Source of the DNA: Clostridia bacterium
GTDB lineage: Bacteria; Bacillota; Clostridia; UBA1381; UMGS1253
Assembly (NCBI GenBank): GCA_017411585.1
Contig: JAFQPV010000007.1
Coordinates: 1-6,078 of the forward strand
DNA length: 6,078 nucleotides
Reading direction: 5' to 3'
The notes below the pieces were generated by a model. The model did not search any database. It saw only the letters and a list, made by a program, of their open reading frames with translations, and was not told the DNA's origin. The position numbers and the translations under genes are program-made. Below are positions 5,558 to 6,078 of this stretch, piece by piece. Each line of letters opens with the position of its first letter. The stretch's first letter is position 1.

Positions 5558-5899
5558 ATGGCAAAATTCAGAGGCGGTATGCCCGGTATGGGCAATATGA
5601 ACCAAATGATTAAGCAGGCGCAGAAAATGCAGGAAGAAATGCTCAAAGCGCAGGCTGAAATTGAAGAAAAAACAATCGAAGCATCTGCCGGCGGCGGTGC
5701 CGTTACCGTAACCATCAACGGTAAAAAGGAGCTCCAAGCCATCAAAATCAGCCCCGAAGCAGTTGACCCGGACGATGTTGAAACCCTGGAAGATTTAATC
5801 TTAAGTGCCGTTAATGAAGCAATGCGTCAGGCAGACGAGGTTGCAGCCGGCACGATGGGAAAGATTACTGGAGGCATGAACATCCCCGGCCTGTTTTAA
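5558..5899 (+). CDS. ybaB: YbaB/EbfC family nucleoid-associated DNA-binding protein
   Basis: YbaB/EbfC proteins are small dimeric DNA-binding proteins that coat or bend the nucleoid; their precise role in most bacteria is not settled. The 113-residue product has the family layout: a Gly/Met-rich N-terminus ([14 protein letters not shown], 4-17), a long charged helix (about 17-42), a short beta sheet with [20 protein letters not shown] (45-64), the [17 protein letters not shown] helix region (65-81), a second helix to about 97 and a Gly/Met tail ending GGMNIPGLF. Length is normal. AGGAG at 5544-5548 lies 9 nt before the ATG. The gene follows dnaX by 23 nt, the standard dnaX-ybaB order, and needs no promoter of its own. 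Its last two codons and stop fall inside the left end of a long palindrome (5894-5999), which may affect the 3' end of the message. Confidence 0.96.
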   Translation: MAKFRGGMPGMGNMNQMIKQAQKMQEEMLKAQAEIEEKTIEASAGGGAVTVTINGKKELQAIKISPEAVDPDDVETLEDLILSAVNEAMRQADEVAAGTMGKITGGMNIPGLF

Positions 5900-5999
5900 A
5901 GGTGAATTTAGCGCATCGCTTCGTTACAGGCATCGGCCCGTACCGGCGTACTGTGCCGATGCCTGTGCCTTGCGCTGCATCCAAATTCCCACTTTAAAA
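5894..5999. repeat. 106-bp imperfect palindrome after ybaB (MITE-like element or large RNA hairpin)
   Basis: Five nested arms pair in order: TTTTAAAG (5894-5901) with CTTTAAAA (5992-5999); GAATTT (5904-5909) with AAATTC (5983-5988); AGCGCA (5910-5915) with TGCGCT (5971-5976); ACAGGCATCGGC (5926-5937) with GCCGATGCCTGT (5955-5966); GTAC (5940-5943) with GTAC (5948-5951) around a CGGC loop. That is 36 base pairs broken only by small internal loops or bulges. No T-run follows, so it is not a standard terminator. Symmetry right out to TTTTAAA/TTTAAAA resembles the terminal inverted repeats of small non-autonomous transposable elements. An RNA with a regulatory or stabilising role is the alternative. 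The region holds no supported gene. Confidence 0.7.
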
Positions 6000-6007
6000 T
6001 GGAGATG

Positions 6008-6034
6008 AAGGTGAGTTCGGCGAATACTTCGTAC
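6008..6034 (+). repeat. Degenerate second copy of the palindrome's left end
   Basis: AAGGTGAGTTCGGCGAATAC followed by TTCGT resembles 5899-5924 (AAGGTGAATTTAGCGCATCG, then CTTCGT), with about 20 matching positions of 25 and one gap. It may be the start of another, diverged element of the same kind. From 6035 to the window end I see no gene, promoter or structure that I can support. Confidence 0.35.
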
Positions 6035-6078
6035 TGCCTCGTCAGATTGTCAAGCCAAGTGCAACACATTTGTTAATA

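Noticed and set aside
5908..6069. Minus-strand open frame of 53 codons after ybaB
   Set aside because: Over half of it lies in the palindrome, there is no ribosome site, and an in-frame stop lies just before the ATG. It is more likely a by-product of the repeat.
1..6078. CRISPR array, tRNA genes or a transposase gene
   Set aside because: No regularly spaced repeats, no tRNA-like cloverleaf segments and no transposase motifs were seen on either strand.

Overview
The window reads as chromosomal DNA from a Gram-positive Firmicute, most likely a Clostridia lineage (gut Oscillospirales-like is a guess). The grounds are a large Bacillus/Clostridium-type SRP RNA placed directly before dnaX and the EbfC/YbaB gene, strong AGGAGG-type ribosome sites, SigA-like promoters, a stand-alone ECF transporter S component, an LCP cell-wall ligase and SLH domains. 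Every large open frame not listed as a gene lies antisense or out of frame to a recognisable gene.

Layout. (1) 1-685, minus strand: N-terminal part of a LytR-CpsA-Psr (LCP) protein that runs off the left edge, with a TTG start and a near-consensus promoter. (2) 686-934: divergent intergenic region with a promoter for each side and two small inverted repeats beside the rightward promoter. (3) 935-1534: ECF transporter S component, closed by a strong terminator. (4) 1634-3370: a secreted, probably monocistronic protein that joins an SLH (cell-wall binding) region to a complete serpin with an inhibitory-type hinge, closed by another strong terminator. (5) 3442-3751: strong promoter and the ~272-nt large-type SRP RNA. 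(6) 3783-5534: dnaX, with a long Pro-rich linker. (7) 5558-5899: ybaB/ebfC. (8) 5894-5999: a ~106-bp imperfect palindrome that starts inside the end of ybaB. It is followed to the window edge by sequence in which I see no gene, although recR is the usual next gene.

How it fits together. The right half is housekeeping: SRP RNA for membrane targeting, the clamp-loader subunit DnaX, and the small DNA-binding protein YbaB, probably co-transcribed from the SRP RNA promoter region because I see no separate dnaX promoter. The left half is cell-envelope biology: an LCP enzyme that attaches glycopolymers to the wall, a vitamin-type importer subunit, and a surface-displayed protease inhibitor. The most distinctive items are the SLH-serpin fusion and the long palindrome after ybaB. 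The other observations are smaller and marked as such.
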